From Rossellomorea arthrocnemi (GTDB taxonomy: Bacteria; Bacillota; Bacilli; Bacillales; Bacillaceae_B): a stretch of DNA of 64,000 nucleotides. The stretch spans positions 124,001-188,000 of the forward strand of contig NZ_CAJGBF010000001.1 of assembly GCF_904424705.1 (NCBI RefSeq), written 5' to 3'. Each line of letters begins with the position of its first letter. Position 1 is the stretch's first letter. This document shows, one piece after another, positions 1 through 9,391 of the stretch. Both the position numbers and the translations under genes were made by a program. The notes under the pieces are model-generated. The model worked only from the letters and a program-made list of their open reading frames with translations. It was not told where the DNA came from and searched no databases.

Positions 1-79
1 CCAAGGATTCGTACCATTTCTCCGTCAGCTGCCATGTACGTTCGCTTATGAATTCATAAAATTTTTCCGATACCTGCAT
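1..79 (-). CDS. RsbR-type stressosome co-antagonist, N-terminal fragment (partial at window edge)
   Basis: Only the first 26 codons lie in the window, reading leftward from ATG at 77-79. A purine-rich stretch (AGCAGG) sits just upstream. The residues SEKFYEFISERTW followed by LTEKWYESL resemble the start of the non-heme globin-like N-terminal domain of RsbR/RsbRD paralogues, which feed the stressosome and the SigB general stress response. The diagnostic STAS domain lies outside the window, so this rests on a short N-terminal match only. Confidence 0.4.
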   Translation of the reverse strand, partial: MQVSEKFYEFISERTWQLTEKWYESL

Positions 80-360
80 AATCGACCTGCTTTCTATAAG
101 ACTAGATAATGTGAGCCGTTCTTCAACCACCGCTGATACCACCTCATTGGTCCGTTGTAAAGCGATTTATAGAGAGGCTTATAAAAATAATGTACTATGT
201 CCCGGATATAAATGAAAGAAAAAAATCCTGCATCGATATTCCCTTCAGCCTCAACTTTTCCGCCCTCTTCATTTTAAGTCAAAGGACATGAATATTTGGG
301 AGTTCATTGGAAGGGAATGACGACTATTTACATTTTTTCTCAAAAACCAACCGCAATTCT

Positions 361-390
361 TTGACGTTCTCTAAAGAAGAGATTTACCAT
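361..390 (+). promoter_or_regulatory. Candidate promoter of asnO
   Basis: TTGACG at 361-366 and TACCAT at 385-390, 18 bp apart, about 105 bp before the asnO start. The rest of the 80-495 gap has no convincing gene. A 10-bp palindrome TGAGCGCTCA at 450-459, between promoter and start, could be an operator. Confidence 0.4.
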
Positions 391-495
391 TTAACGTGAC
401 CCCCTTAAAGGGAGCCATAAGACGAAAAGATTAAAACCCATTTCGTGGCTGAGCGCTCACCATGAATGCACTTAAAGAAAGAAGGCGTATTGAAT

Positions 496-2319
496 ATGTG
501 TGGAATTGCAGGCTGGATTGATTGGTCAAGAGACCTTACAGATGAAAATCAGACATTGAAGAACATGACCGATGCCATTGAACATCGGGGACCTGATGCA
601 CAAGGAAGCTGGCTCCGTGGTCATGCTGCACTCGGGCATAGAAGACTGATTGTCATCGATCCCGATGGCGGTACGCAGCCCATGCTCTATCAGAAGGAAG
701 AGAAAACCATAGCATTAACTTATAATGGGGAGCTCTATAACTATCTGGAGCTTCGTAATGAACTCATCGAGAAGAGTCACCGATTTACGACAAACTCCGA
801 TACAGAGGTGCTTTTACATGCCTATCTGGAATGGGGCGAGGATTGCGTCAAACATTTCAACGGCATCTTTGCATTCGGGATATGGGATGAACGAAAGGAA
901 AGACTCATGCTCGGGCGTGACCATTTAGGAGTAAAGCCATTATTCTATACAGTAAAGGATGATTTGGTCCTGTTCGGATCAGAAATCAAAGCACTCCTTG
1001 CGCATCCGGATGTTCAGGCAGAAATCGATACAGAAGGTCTATCCGAAGTATTCGGCCTCGGTCCGATGAAAACACCTGGAAAAGCCATTTTTAAAAACAT
1101 ACATGAAGTACGGGCAGGACATTACATGACCTTCACCAAAAATAATCGAAAGAACGTCCAATATTGGAAACTGGAGAGCAAGGAGCATACCGATGATGTG
1201 GAAACCACAGTTAAAACCATTCGTGGACTGCTCGAGGACACGGTCAAACGACAATTGATCGCTGATAGACCGCTCGTATCTATGCTCTCAGGCGGCCTCG
1301 ATTCCAGTGGACTGACAGCCATAGCGGGAAAAGAGTTCAAGGAGGAAAATAAGGTACTTCCTACGTATTCTATTGATTTCGTGAACAATGAAGAAAGCTT
1401 CAAGGAAGACTTCCTAAGACGGGACCTGGATGAACCATGGGTGAAGCGCGTGTCTGAACATGTCGGTACGGATCACACCTCCATCGTCTTTGATGCGAAG
1501 AAACTTGTGGATAATCTTCTCACTCCCATGAGAGCACGTGATTTGCCTGGTGTGGGTGAAATTGAGACTTCTCTCTACTTATTATTTAAAGAAATGAAAA
1601 AGGATGCAACAGTGGCTTTGTCAGGAGAGTCTGCCGATGAAGTATTCTCCGGATACCCCTGGTTCCATCAGCAGGAATTCCTCGATGCCGATGTCTTCCC
1701 GTGGCTATTGAATATCGGGGGGATTGCCGGTATTCTAAAGAAAGAGCTGAAGGATAAACTGAACATCGAGGATTATCAAAAGGAACGCTATCAAGAAGCA
1801 CTTGCAGAGCTTCCAAAATTAGAGGGAGAGAGTGATGTTGAAGCGAAACAAAGGCGGATGTCTTATATGTTCATCACCCGCTTCCTTCCATTTATGCTTG
1901 ACCGGAAAGACAGGGCAAGTATGATGACCGGCTTCGAGGTGCGCGTTCCGTTCTGTGATTACCGATTGGTTGAATATCTGTGGAACATCCCGTTCGAAAT
2001 GAAGAATATCGACGACATCGAAAAGGGAATTCTCCGCCGGGCATTTGCAGGATATCTCCCTGATGATGTACGGAATAGAAGAAAGAGTGCATATCCAAGT
2101 ACGAAAGATGATGCATACCTCACTGGGGTCCAGAAGTGGATGATCTTGATATTGGACAATCCTGCATCACCAATTGTTGAGTTAATTGATGTTGAGGCTG
2201 TGAGGAAAATTGCAGAAGGAAAAAGCAGCCTATCAGATTCCAGTGCAAAGGGATTATTGGATTATCTGATTCAGGTGAACGGCTGGTTGGAAGAATACGA
2301 AATCAAGATTACCATGTAA
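496..2319 (+). CDS. asnO: Asparagine synthetase (glutamine-hydrolysing), AsnO/AsnB type
   Basis: Converts aspartate and ATP to asparagine using ammonia from glutamine, in the cytosol. The start at 496 is chosen because it places Cys2 (MCGIAGW) as the N-terminal nucleophile of the class II glutamine amidotransferase domain (about residues 2-210); AGAAGG lies about 10 bases upstream. The synthetase half carries the PP-loop SGGLDSS near residues 265-271, and SGESADEVFSGYPW follows. The product is 607 aa; B. subtilis AsnO is about 614 aa and, from memory, matches throughout, better than AsnB. An upstream in-frame ATG at 466 would add ten residues before Cys2 and block the nucleophile. It stands alone with its own terminator. 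Confidence 0.93.
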   Translation: MCGIAGWIDWSRDLTDENQTLKNMTDAIEHRGPDAQGSWLRGHAALGHRRLIVIDPDGGTQPMLYQKEEKTIALTYNGELYNYLELRNELIEKSHRFTTNSDTEVLLHAYLEWGEDCVKHFNGIFAFGIWDERKERLMLGRDHLGVKPLFYTVKDDLVLFGSEIKALLAHPDVQAEIDTEGLSEVFGLGPMKTPGKAIFKNIHEVRAGHYMTFTKNNRKNVQYWKLESKEHTDDVETTVKTIRGLLEDTVKRQLIADRPLVSMLSGGLDSSGLTAIAGKEFKEENKVLPTYSIDFVNNEESFKEDFLRRDLDEPWVKRVSEHVGTDHTSIVFDAKKLVDNLLTPMRARDLPGVGEIETSLYLLFKEMKKDATVALSGESADEVFSGYPWFHQQEFLDADVFPWLLNIGGIAGILKKELKDKLNIEDYQKERYQEALAELPKLEGESDVEAKQRRMSYMFITRFLPFMLDRKDRASMMTGFEVRVPFCDYRLVEYLWNIPFEMKNIDDIEKGILRRAFAGYLPDDVRNRRKSAYPSTKDDAYLTGVQKWMILILDNPASPIVELIDVEAVRKIAEGKSSLSDSSAKGLLDYLIQVNGWLEEYEIKITM

Positions 2320-2326
2320 ACGAAGA

Positions 2327-2354
2327 GACAGGGGGATTCCCCTGTCCTTTTTTG
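2327..2354 (+). terminator. Intrinsic terminator of asnO
   Basis: Eight-base-pair stem GACAGGGG/CCCCTGTC with a four-base loop, then a T-rich run, starting 8 bases after the asnO stop codon. Confidence 0.9.
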
Positions 2355-2581
2355 TCAAGGATCCCCTAAATGACTCTGTCCCAGGTCGAATACTAGTATT
2401 ATTTATCAATTTCCGGGGAAATAGTTGTAGAAGAATGTATCATCATTGCCCGGGGATTGTATAATTATTGCCGCATTTAGCTATCCATTTCGGTGGATTC
2501 CACGTGATTTATCCTCTCTTTTTTATATCTTGCCTCCTCTGTCAAATAGTGGAATAATATTCCTATAAGGAGGAATGACCT

Positions 2582-4351
2582 ATCCAAACACCAACACCTG
2601 AAGTAGAACACTACTTCCACACAATAGAAATCAGTACTTTTGATGTCAACGAAACCGGCGATAAGCTTGTGTTCAGTACCAATCTGAACGGAGAATACAA
2701 TCTATGGGCCATGGATCTTCCCCACCAGTTTCCCTATCCACTGACGACCGTTAACCAGAAAAGCAGCCTCGTTCATATCGTCCGGGATCACATTATTGCA
2801 ACCTTCGATAAGGATGGCGATGAAAATCATCAGCTTCATTACCTGCCCCAATATGGCGGAATCCCTATTCCCTTCCATGAGAAGGAAACAGGTTTTACCT
2901 GCTACCATGCCTGCCTTACTGGGAATCATACAGTCTACTATTCTGCGAACCATGAAAACCCTCTATTAAACATTTACAAAATGGATTTACCATCCGGGAA
3001 CACCTCCCTGGTTCAAAAAGGAGGCGAGGCCCCGATCGTAGTGGTGGCCGCTGCTTCTGCAGACGAAACTTATGTATTCACGGAGACCTACTCCAACACC
3101 CATGTGGCTGCCTTTTATCAGTCTGCCATCGGGAAGATATCATTGGTCCCCGATCCCACTCTGCCTCATACGATACATGCCGCCCTATTTGCGGGGAATA
3201 CAGTGTATTTCACGACCAACTATGGAGAAGAGTTTTCTTACTTAGCTTCGTTTAACCTATCAACCCATGAATTTCAACCAGTATTCAAATTAGAAAAAGA
3301 AGAAATCACCTCCATCCAATTTAGTGAGGATTCAAACCGCCTATTCCTCTCTTCGGAAAAAGGCGTGAGGGATCATCTTTATGAATATGATCTATCGACA
3401 ACCGAACGAAAGACCCTTGGGATCCCATGCGATATAATCAAAAAGATGAGGGTCATGCAGGACGGGACCCTATATATATTAGGAATTTCCGCTGACAAAA
3501 CCGATGCGATTTTCAAAAGGGAAACAAACGGTGAATGGCTACAGATGACCAATTCCCAAGTACTTGGCATACCAGATGGAAACATGATCAAACCGGAAAT
3601 CGTCCATTTTGAAAGTACGGATGGACTTGGAATTGAAGCTCTGCTCTTTAAACCCCAGAAGGCAAATGGTTATACGATTCTATGGCCGCATGGCGGTCCC
3701 CAAAAGGCTGAGCGCATGAAATACAGACCGCTGTTTCAATTCCTCGTCCAAAGCGGCTACACCCTCTTCGCCCCCAACTTCAGGGGCAGCAAAGGCTACG
3801 GCGCATCTTTCGAGAAGATGGTGGAACGAAACTGGGGGGACGGACCTCGCTTCGACTGTGTGGCAGGGATGGATTGGTTATTTGAGAACGGAAGCGCAGA
3901 AAAAGGGAAAGTCATAGCCATGGGTGGAAGCTACGGCGGTTATATGAGCCTGCTTCTTGCTGGACGTCATCCCGAGTACTTCTGTGGGATTGTCGACATC
4001 TTCGGAATATCGAATCTATTCACTTTCCTGAAAAACGTCCCGGCAAGCTGGAGACCGCTGATGCATCAAATGGTGGGAAATCCGGAAAGAGATCATGACA
4101 AGCTCGTCAGGGACTCTCCCATTACTTATGTGGATGGGATGAACTCACCTATGTTCATCATTCATGGAAAGAATGATCCACGAGTGAAAATCGAGGAGTC
4201 AGAATGCATCGTCGATCACTTGAAAAGGGAAGGAATTGATGTGGAGTTTCTAATGTTTGAAGATGAAGGACATGGGTTCTCGAAGAAGCGGAATGAGATG
4301 AATGCCTACAGGGAGATTCGAAGCTTTGTGGATAGGCTGACAAGGGAATGA
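2582..4351 (+). CDS. S9 (prolyl oligopeptidase) family serine peptidase with unusual 5' end
   Basis: Cytosolic beta-propeller plus alpha/beta-hydrolase peptidase acting on short peptides. The catalytic triad is visible: Ser in GGSYGGYMS (Ser codon at 3929), Asp in HGKNDPRV and His in DEGHGF. The first canonical start codon in frame is GTG at 2669, but family-like sequence (EVEHYFHTIEIS then NETGDKLVF) extends upstream to about 2588. No ATG, GTG, TTG or CTG occurs in that frame between the TGA at 2576 and 2669. An AAGGAGG at 2567-2573 is correctly spaced for an ATC codon at 2582, which is used here as the start. The alternative is a one-base indel behind the ATG at 2575. A 13-bp palindrome GGAATAATATTCC at 2551-2563 precedes the ribosome site. 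Confidence 0.85.
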   Translation: MQTPTPEVEHYFHTIEISTFDVNETGDKLVFSTNLNGEYNLWAMDLPHQFPYPLTTVNQKSSLVHIVRDHIIATFDKDGDENHQLHYLPQYGGIPIPFHEKETGFTCYHACLTGNHTVYYSANHENPLLNIYKMDLPSGNTSLVQKGGEAPIVVVAAASADETYVFTETYSNTHVAAFYQSAIGKISLVPDPTLPHTIHAALFAGNTVYFTTNYGEEFSYLASFNLSTHEFQPVFKLEKEEITSIQFSEDSNRLFLSSEKGVRDHLYEYDLSTTERKTLGIPCDIIKKMRVMQDGTLYILGISADKTDAIFKRETNGEWLQMTNSQVLGIPDGNMIKPEIVHFESTDGLGIEALLFKPQKANGYTILWPHGGPQKAERMKYRPLFQFLVQSGYTLFAPNFRGSKGYGASFEKMVERNWGDGPRFDCVAGMDWLFENGSAEKGKVIAMGGSYGGYMSLLLAGRHPEYFCGIVDIFGISNLFTFLKNVPASWRPLMHQMVGNPERDHDKLVRDSPITYVDGMNSPMFIIHGKNDPRVKIEESECIVDHLKREGIDVEFLMFEDEGHGFSKKRNEMNAYREIRSFVDRLTRE

Positions 4352-4471
4352 ACGTAAAGACTCACTTGTCCTGGAGCTTTGACAAAGGATAATGGGAATC
4401 TCATAAATTGTGTATCAGCCCTATTAATCAATGCCATTTTTGTATGATCACTTTTTACATTTCCCTCTTGC

Positions 4472-4489
4472 TATGAAACCCGTTTCATA
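4472..4489. promoter_or_regulatory. Perfect 18-bp palindrome, TetR-type operator candidate
   Basis: TATGAAAC-CC-GTTTCATA is a perfect inverted repeat, the form typical of TetR-family operators. A short reading frame with a GAAGG ribosome site starts at GTG 4509 and stops at 4559. The 4352-4937 gap otherwise holds only a decayed repeat element (4575-4812). Confidence 0.4.
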
Positions 4490-4574
4490 CAGTATCCTGA
4501 AATAGAAGGTGAGCGATCACTTTCAAAAGGATTGGCGTAACGCATTAAATGCGGCGTGACAACCTTACCACGAA

Positions 4575-4812
4575 GAGGCTGAGACAAACGTGTTTAAGTC
4601 CAATAAAAAATCCGAACGATCACTCGAAATTCTTTTAGGAAAATCGATTTCGTTTGGATTTTTATTATTTTGTATAAAGCATACTTAGTGTATAGCTGAT
4701 GATTGTAGTACAAGACCTCGATCTCTATGCCCTTGAAGACAAGAGGAGGCTCGCCTTCCGCCCGTGGAAAGCGAATTCTTACACGGAAATCAATAGCGAT
4801 GAACAACAAATA
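4575..4812 (+). repeat. Truncated copy of a MITE-like intergenic element
   Basis: Begins GAGGCTGAGACAAAC and shares blocks in order with the complete element at 61687-62004: AAAATCCGAACGAT, TCGGATTTTTATT-like sequence, GACTCGCC/GGCTCGCCTTCCGCCCG, GGAAAGCGAA and CTTACACGGAA. The right terminal inverted repeat and the inner CTGCGGG...CCCGCAGG hairpin are missing. No coding capacity. Confidence 0.7.
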
Positions 4813-4937
4813 ATTCGCCCCTCCCCGCCTTTGCGTAATTCATTACAGTATGGAATAATTAATACGATTTAATTGAACTACATGCGGGGGATCTAGACGC
4901 ACCTCGAAATACCTGCTTCGGCGCTGGGGGATTATTT

Positions 4938-6059
4938 TTGTTTGCAATGAAAAAATACAAGTCGCTACTATTAATTACTTTATTGGCAGTATGTGTGTTC
5001 GTCTCTTTATACTTCGTCACTCACAATCAAGAACTATATGATCGCCCGATTGCAGAAGTGACAAACTCCGAGATAGTAGAAACGACAGATATGGAAGATA
5101 TAACCGGAAATAAGGACCGGATATACATACAACAGATGGAAGCCGTAATGAAAAACGGGAAACACAAAGGGGAAACCATCCTCTTATCAAATAAGTACTC
5201 CATGTCTGGTGCGAACGATCAACATTATCAACCAGGGAACGAATTATTTGTATCTATTGATGCAGGGAAAAAAGCGGATAAAGCATTAAAGGGACATATA
5301 GAAGATGTGAAGCGGGATCAATATCTCATGATCATGACCTGGGCCTTTATCCTTTTCCTATTGATTGTAGGAAAAAAGCAGGGCTTATTCTCCTTGATCA
5401 CCCTGGGTGTAAACGCCCTCATTCTCTCGTATGCATTGGATGTTTATCTGAATTCAGAGAATGTAAGTCTGTTATTGGCCTGCAGTGTAGGGGTGATCGC
5501 ATTCACCCTCGTCTCCCTCTTATTCGTGAATGGATTTAATGAGAAGACTTATGCAGCGGTGGTGGCTACTTTAATCGGAACGTTCATGACGCTCCTTATA
5601 AGCTACATGGCCATCCGTTTCACTGCCGGGGACGGACTCAGGTATGAGGAGATGCAGTATCTCACCCGTCCTTATCAATTGGTATTCATGGCCGGAATCC
5701 TGGTGGGATGCCTGGGAGCCGTGATGGATGTCACGATCACTCTATCGTCCTCCATTTTTGGACTATTTGAGAAGAATCCCGACATCTCTACCAAAGCGCT
5801 CCGAAAATCGGGATTTGATATTGGAAAGGATATCATGGGGACGATGACCAACATTCTGTTCTTCGTCTATATTAGCGGGGCGATCCCCATGCTCATTCTT
5901 TATTTTAAAAATGCATCACCACTCGGGTTCACCCTTTCCATGAATCTTTCACTTGAAATGACCAGGGCCCTCACAGGTGGAATTGGGATTGTACTTGCGA
6001 TCCCCATTGGCATCTATACGGCCATCTACTTCGTAAACCGGAAGAGGGTGAGGACATGA
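4938..6059 (+). CDS. YibE/F family membrane protein (first of a pair)
   Basis: Polytopic membrane protein of unknown function. An N-terminal anchor (about residues 6-26, LLLITLLAVCVFVSLYF) is followed by a roughly 100-residue outer domain and then seven or eight hydrophobic segments from about residue 130. Members of this family are usually encoded as adjacent pairs, as here. Start is uncertain: TTG at 4938 lies 7 bases after GGGGG, while ATG at 4947 lies 16 bases away. The stop overlaps the next start by four bases (ATGA), so the two are translationally coupled. The transported substrate is unknown. Confidence 0.85.
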   Translation: MFAMKKYKSLLLITLLAVCVFVSLYFVTHNQELYDRPIAEVTNSEIVETTDMEDITGNKDRIYIQQMEAVMKNGKHKGETILLSNKYSMSGANDQHYQPGNELFVSIDAGKKADKALKGHIEDVKRDQYLMIMTWAFILFLLIVGKKQGLFSLITLGVNALILSYALDVYLNSENVSLLLACSVGVIAFTLVSLLFVNGFNEKTYAAVVATLIGTFMTLLISYMAIRFTAGDGLRYEEMQYLTRPYQLVFMAGILVGCLGAVMDVTITLSSSIFGLFEKNPDISTKALRKSGFDIGKDIMGTMTNILFFVYISGAIPMLILYFKNASPLGFTLSMNLSLEMTRALTGGIGIVLAIPIGIYTAIYFVNRKRVRT

Positions 6060-6856
6060 CGGTTCAAGTGTGGCTTGCGATCATCCTTTTCGTCCTGATG
6101 GTCGGGGTAGGAGGAAAGAAAGGGGCAAGATCCTTTGTAGCATTATTCCTGAATACGGGGGTAGTCCTCCTCACGATCATCATGATGAATGATCCGAATT
6201 TGAATCCGATCATTCTGACATTAGTCGCATGTATCTTAATCAGCTGCATATCTCTGTTTTATATCAGTGAAATCAACATCAAGACTGTTACTGCCTTCCT
6301 TTCGACCATCATTACGACCGGGGCTTTGATTTTCTTCATTTTGGAGCTGACTGACGCCGCTATGATCCAGGGATTCAGCGAGGAAGAAACCGAAGAAATC
6401 GGAGCATTCTCTCTGTATGTCGGAGTGGATTTTGTGAAGATCGGAGCCTCCATGATCATCATGAGTACAATCGGGGCGATCATCGACGTATCAATATCCA
6501 TTTCATCACCAATGAGGGAAATCGCCTATCACAATCCGGCAATCAGCAGGAAGGATTTATTCACTTCCGGGCTCAGGCTGGGAAGGGATATCCTCGGGAC
6601 CAGTACCAATACACTGTTCTTCGCCTTCTTCGGTGGGTACATGGGGCTCCTGATCTGGTTCAAGGACTTATCCTATTCCATCGGGGAAATCGTCAATTCC
6701 AAAGTATTCACTTCAGAAATGATCTTCATCGGCTCAGCAGGACTCGGTGTCGCCCTTGCCATCCCCGTCACCTCAGCTATCACGGCTTATTACTTGCTGA
6801 AAACGGGACAAAAGGACATGGCCGCTGTCCCGGATGAATCCCCTGAAGACCAATGA
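6056..6856 (+). CDS. YibE/F family membrane protein (second of a pair)
   Basis: 266-residue integral membrane protein with about seven hydrophobic helices and no outer domain. It shares with the preceding protein the motif of D(V/I)xxSxSS (DVSISISSPM here, DVTITLSSSI there) and the region FxSGxxxGRDIxGTxTNTLFFAF, showing common ancestry. It overlaps the upstream gene by four bases and is followed by a strong terminator, so the operon is just these two genes. The short acidic C-terminus (DESPEDQ) is probably cytoplasmic. Confidence 0.85.
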   Translation: MTVQVWLAIILFVLMVGVGGKKGARSFVALFLNTGVVLLTIIMMNDPNLNPIILTLVACILISCISLFYISEINIKTVTAFLSTIITTGALIFFILELTDAAMIQGFSEEETEEIGAFSLYVGVDFVKIGASMIIMSTIGAIIDVSISISSPMREIAYHNPAISRKDLFTSGLRLGRDILGTSTNTLFFAFFGGYMGLLIWFKDLSYSIGEIVNSKVFTSEMIFIGSAGLGVALAIPVTSAITAYYLLKTGQKDMAAVPDESPEDQ

Positions 6857-6892
6857 AAAGGTCCGTCCCCCGAAAACCAGGGACGGACCTTT
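6857..6892 (+). terminator. Intrinsic terminator of the yibE/F pair
   Basis: Thirteen-base stem AAAGGTCCGTCCC / GGGACGGACCTTT with a ten-base loop. It uses the GGTCCGTCCC word that recurs at 17033, 17087 and 22664. Confidence 0.88.
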
Positions 6893-7045
6893 CCTAATAA
6901 GTCGGGTGCCAGTGCATTTAAAAATGTTGCGAGCTTTCATCAGACAACTGATCCCTGAAGGTATCAGTCCCTGCCGGTAATGCCTTTGTAAAGTCGCTCT
7001 ATTAGCATCTTGGAAGATTGCAAAAAATTTTCTGATAGAAAATGT

Positions 7046-7074
7046 TTGAATATTCTATAAATGGTTAGTATAAT
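7046..7074 (+). promoter_or_regulatory. SigA promoter of the small IDEAL protein
   Basis: TTGAAT (7046-7051), 17-bp spacer, TATAAT (7069-7074), 27 bp before the start codon. Confidence 0.8.
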
Positions 7075-7101
7075 AGAAAAAAGGTCAAGGAGCTGATTTT
7101 C

Positions 7102-7305
7102 ATGAAGAAGTATTTGCTAAACTCACCACAGTCTGATGTAAATCACATGGATTCACTATTTGCAGAAATGATATTGGACGAGGCACTGCTTACATTTCGG
7201 AAAGAGCAAATCGCACAAGAGATTGACCAGGCATTACGCAAACGCAATAAGGATGACTTCCTGCGTTTGACAGATATACTAAACCAGATTCAGAATGTGG
7301 GATAA
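7102..7305 (+). CDS. Small IDEAL-domain protein
   Basis: 67-residue soluble protein. The C-terminal half (AQEIDQALRKRNKDDFLRLT) fits the IDEAL domain, a roughly 37-residue helical motif found in several small Firmicute proteins and at the end of YpiB. The biochemical role of stand-alone members is not established; binding of a protein partner is the usual assumption. AAGGAG is 10 bases before the ATG. It is monocistronic, with its own promoter and terminator. A second IDEAL protein is at 13373-13714. Confidence 0.8.
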   Translation: MKKYLLNSPQSDVNHMDSLFAEMILDEALLTFRKEQIAQEIDQALRKRNKDDFLRLTDILNQIQNVG

Positions 7306-7324
7306 TATATTTCTACAATAAACC

Positions 7325-7368
7325 AGGACAATTCTTTTGCCTGTCCAGGCAGAAGGATTGTCCTTTTT
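7325..7368 (+). terminator. Intrinsic terminator after the IDEAL gene
   Basis: Long imperfect stem AGGACAATtCTTTTGCCTG / CAGGCAGAAGGATTGTCCT, then TTTTT. Confidence 0.9.
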
Positions 7369-7523
7369 ACGTTATTTAAGGGTGTCTACCAATCACCCTG
7401 ACTGCTAGAGGCACCTATTTTAGCTTATTTGGAGCTGGTTCTAACTCCTTTTCGATTCTTCACATTATATATGGTGTTCATAGAAGATCTATCTCCGTTT
7501 AAGTCATATACAGGAATCGAATA

Positions 7524-7541
7524 GTAACAGAACCATGCCGG
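7524..7541 (+). repeat. Fragment of the 20-bp-period array family
   Basis: GTAACAGAACCATGCCGG matches the left edge and first unit of the array at 52398 (there GTAACAGAATCATGCTGG). Nothing else of the array remains. The rest of the 7369-7612 gap shows only a short hairpin (AGGGTG/CACCCT). Confidence 0.5.
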
Positions 7542-7612
7542 TTAAATAGCTTTCAATCCATAATTTAAATATTCATTCATGTCGAATATTCTTTATTGAT
7601 ATACATTTTTCT

Positions 7613-9391
7613 TCACGAAACATAATCAACCGTACCACCGCCAATTTCCGCTTCTCTCCCAAACAGTCTGGAATAGACGCCTGTTTGATTCTGCAGGAGA
7701 TCCACATGCTTCCCTTGTTCTACGATCCGGCCATCCTCAAGGACAACAATCCTATCGGCAGAAAGAACCGTGGATAACCTGTGGGAAACGATGATGATGG
7801 TTTGATTCTTCCCGGCTCGGAGGACGGCTTCGTTTATCTTGGTTTCCGTGATGGGATCAAGGGCCGAGCTTGCTTCATCGAGAATCAGAATCGGAGCGTC
7901 CTTTAAAAGTGCCCTTGCCAGGGACAGACGCTGCTTCTGCCCTCCAGACAGCAGACTCCCTCTTTCACCTACCGGGGTGTCGAGTCCTTCCGGCAAAGTT
8001 TCGATGAGATCACCCAGTCCACTGTCTTCAAGGGCTTTCAAGAGTTCCTCATCCGTTGCATCCCATTTTCCGATCCTGAGGTTATCAGCGAGCGTTCCAC
8101 TCCTGAGCATGACATCCTGAGTGACAATGGCCATCTGTGAACGAAGCCAAGTTGTATCCCACTCCCGGATATCGCGGCCATCGACTTCAATCCGGCCTAC
8201 TCCCGTATCGTAAAGTTTGAACAATAGATCGACAATCGTGGATTTCCCCGATCCGCTCGGGCCCACCAATGCCCATTTCTCACCGGCACCTATGGAAAAT
8301 GATACACCTTTTAATACATTTTCTTCTTTACCCGGATATGAAAACGCAACGTCCTTAAGTTGGATGTGGCCGCTTGCCCGCCCGCTTTGAATGCCTTCTG
8401 ACACCTCGGCTTCAGACACTTCCTCAGCAAGCAACATTTCAGAACGGTCCAATGCCGGACCTGTTCTCCTGACAGATAGCCAGTTGCGGAGCAGCTTCTG
8501 CATTTCATTCGCCGCAATGGTCACCAGTCCCCCGGCCGTCAACATCTGTCCGCTTGTCAGTCCCTGATTCCAGATCAACAACGTACTGATTAAATAGACG
8601 AGTCCAAGGGCAAATCCATTATAGCTTGCGATTACCACGACGGATTGCATCCTCGCTTTTAACTCTTTGACCGAGTGCTTCACGAAGTTGTCCCGGATGG
8701 ACATGACGCTGTCCACTTCACTGTCCGACACCCCCATGATCCGGGACAGATGGATCCCCGTCACGGATTCTCTCAATCTTTCAAGATATCTGGACGCTTC
8801 TCTCCGGGCATCCGCTGAAGCCGACCGGGTCCTTGCCCCTACAAAATTAGAAGTCCAGTAAAAAATCACGCCAAGGACGACGCTCGTAATCATCAAATAA
8901 GGATGAATCCACAAAAGCACCAGGCTGTAAATGAATACCCCCTGCACGCTTGCCATGAAGGTCGACCCTTCCCATGCCAGAAAATTGTGGAGTGTATCCG
9001 GATCATCAGACACCCTCGCAAGCATCTCTCCAGTGGAATTATGATGATAAAACGAATATGGGACAATTTGCAAATGACGGAACAGGCGCAGCTTCTGCCA
9101 ATTTGTCACGGTCTTTGCAGTTTGATGACAGAAATATTCGTCAATGACCATCATGACTAAATCAAGGACCGCTGATAAAATCAAGAGCCACATCAATCCC
9201 CATAGCCAATTATGGTTTTCGTTCGGGATAATGGTATCCACCAGCCAGCTGAGGGCAAGAGTGGGTATCAGAGCTGAGAACACCTGGCTGATTGCGATGA
9301 CGATGGAGTCAGCAATGACCCATTTTTTATAAGGACGGAGAAAGCTTAGTACTCTTCTACCATCACGATTCTTTACTTGAGCCGCCGTCAT
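7613..9391 (-). CDS. ABC exporter half-transporter (membrane domain fused to ATPase), second gene of a pair
   Basis: 592 aa: six-helix type I exporter membrane domain (about 15-310) followed by an ATPase domain with Walker A GPSGSGKST, signature LSGGQKQRLSLARAL, Walker B ILILDEASSALD with catalytic Glu, and H-loop VSHRLS. It overlaps the upstream ABC gene by four bases (ATGA), so a heterodimer is likely. Pairs of this kind in Bacillus (YfiB/YfiC, YknU/YknV, BmrC/BmrD) export drugs, peptides or lipids; no substrate can be read from the sequence. Both partners have complete ATPase motifs, unlike heterodimers with one degenerate site. Confidence 0.9.
   Translation of the reverse strand: MTAAQVKNRDGRRVLSFLRPYKKWVIADSIVIAISQVFSALIPTLALSWLVDTIIPNENHNWLWGLMWLLILSAVLDLVMMVIDEYFCHQTAKTVTNWQKLRLFRHLQIVPYSFYHHNSTGEMLARVSDDPDTLHNFLAWEGSTFMASVQGVFIYSLVLLWIHPYLMITSVVLGVIFYWTSNFVGARTRSASADARREASRYLERLRESVTGIHLSRIMGVSDSEVDSVMSIRDNFVKHSVKELKARMQSVVVIASYNGFALGLVYLISTLLIWNQGLTSGQMLTAGGLVTIAANEMQKLLRNWLSVRRTGPALDRSEMLLAEEVSEAEVSEGIQSGRASGHIQLKDVAFSYPGKEENVLKGVSFSIGAGEKWALVGPSGSGKSTIVDLLFKLYDTGVGRIEVDGRDIREWDTTWLRSQMAIVTQDVMLRSGTLADNLRIGKWDATDEELLKALEDSGLGDLIETLPEGLDTPVGERGSLLSGGQKQRLSLARALLKDAPILILDEASSALDPITETKINEAVLRAGKNQTIIIVSHRLSTVLSADRIVVLEDGRIVEQGKHVDLLQNQTGVYSRLFGREAEIGGGTVDYVS

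Noticed and set aside
466..498. asnO start at 466
   Set aside because: Would put ten residues before the catalytic Cys2; the ATG at 496 has a proper ribosome site.
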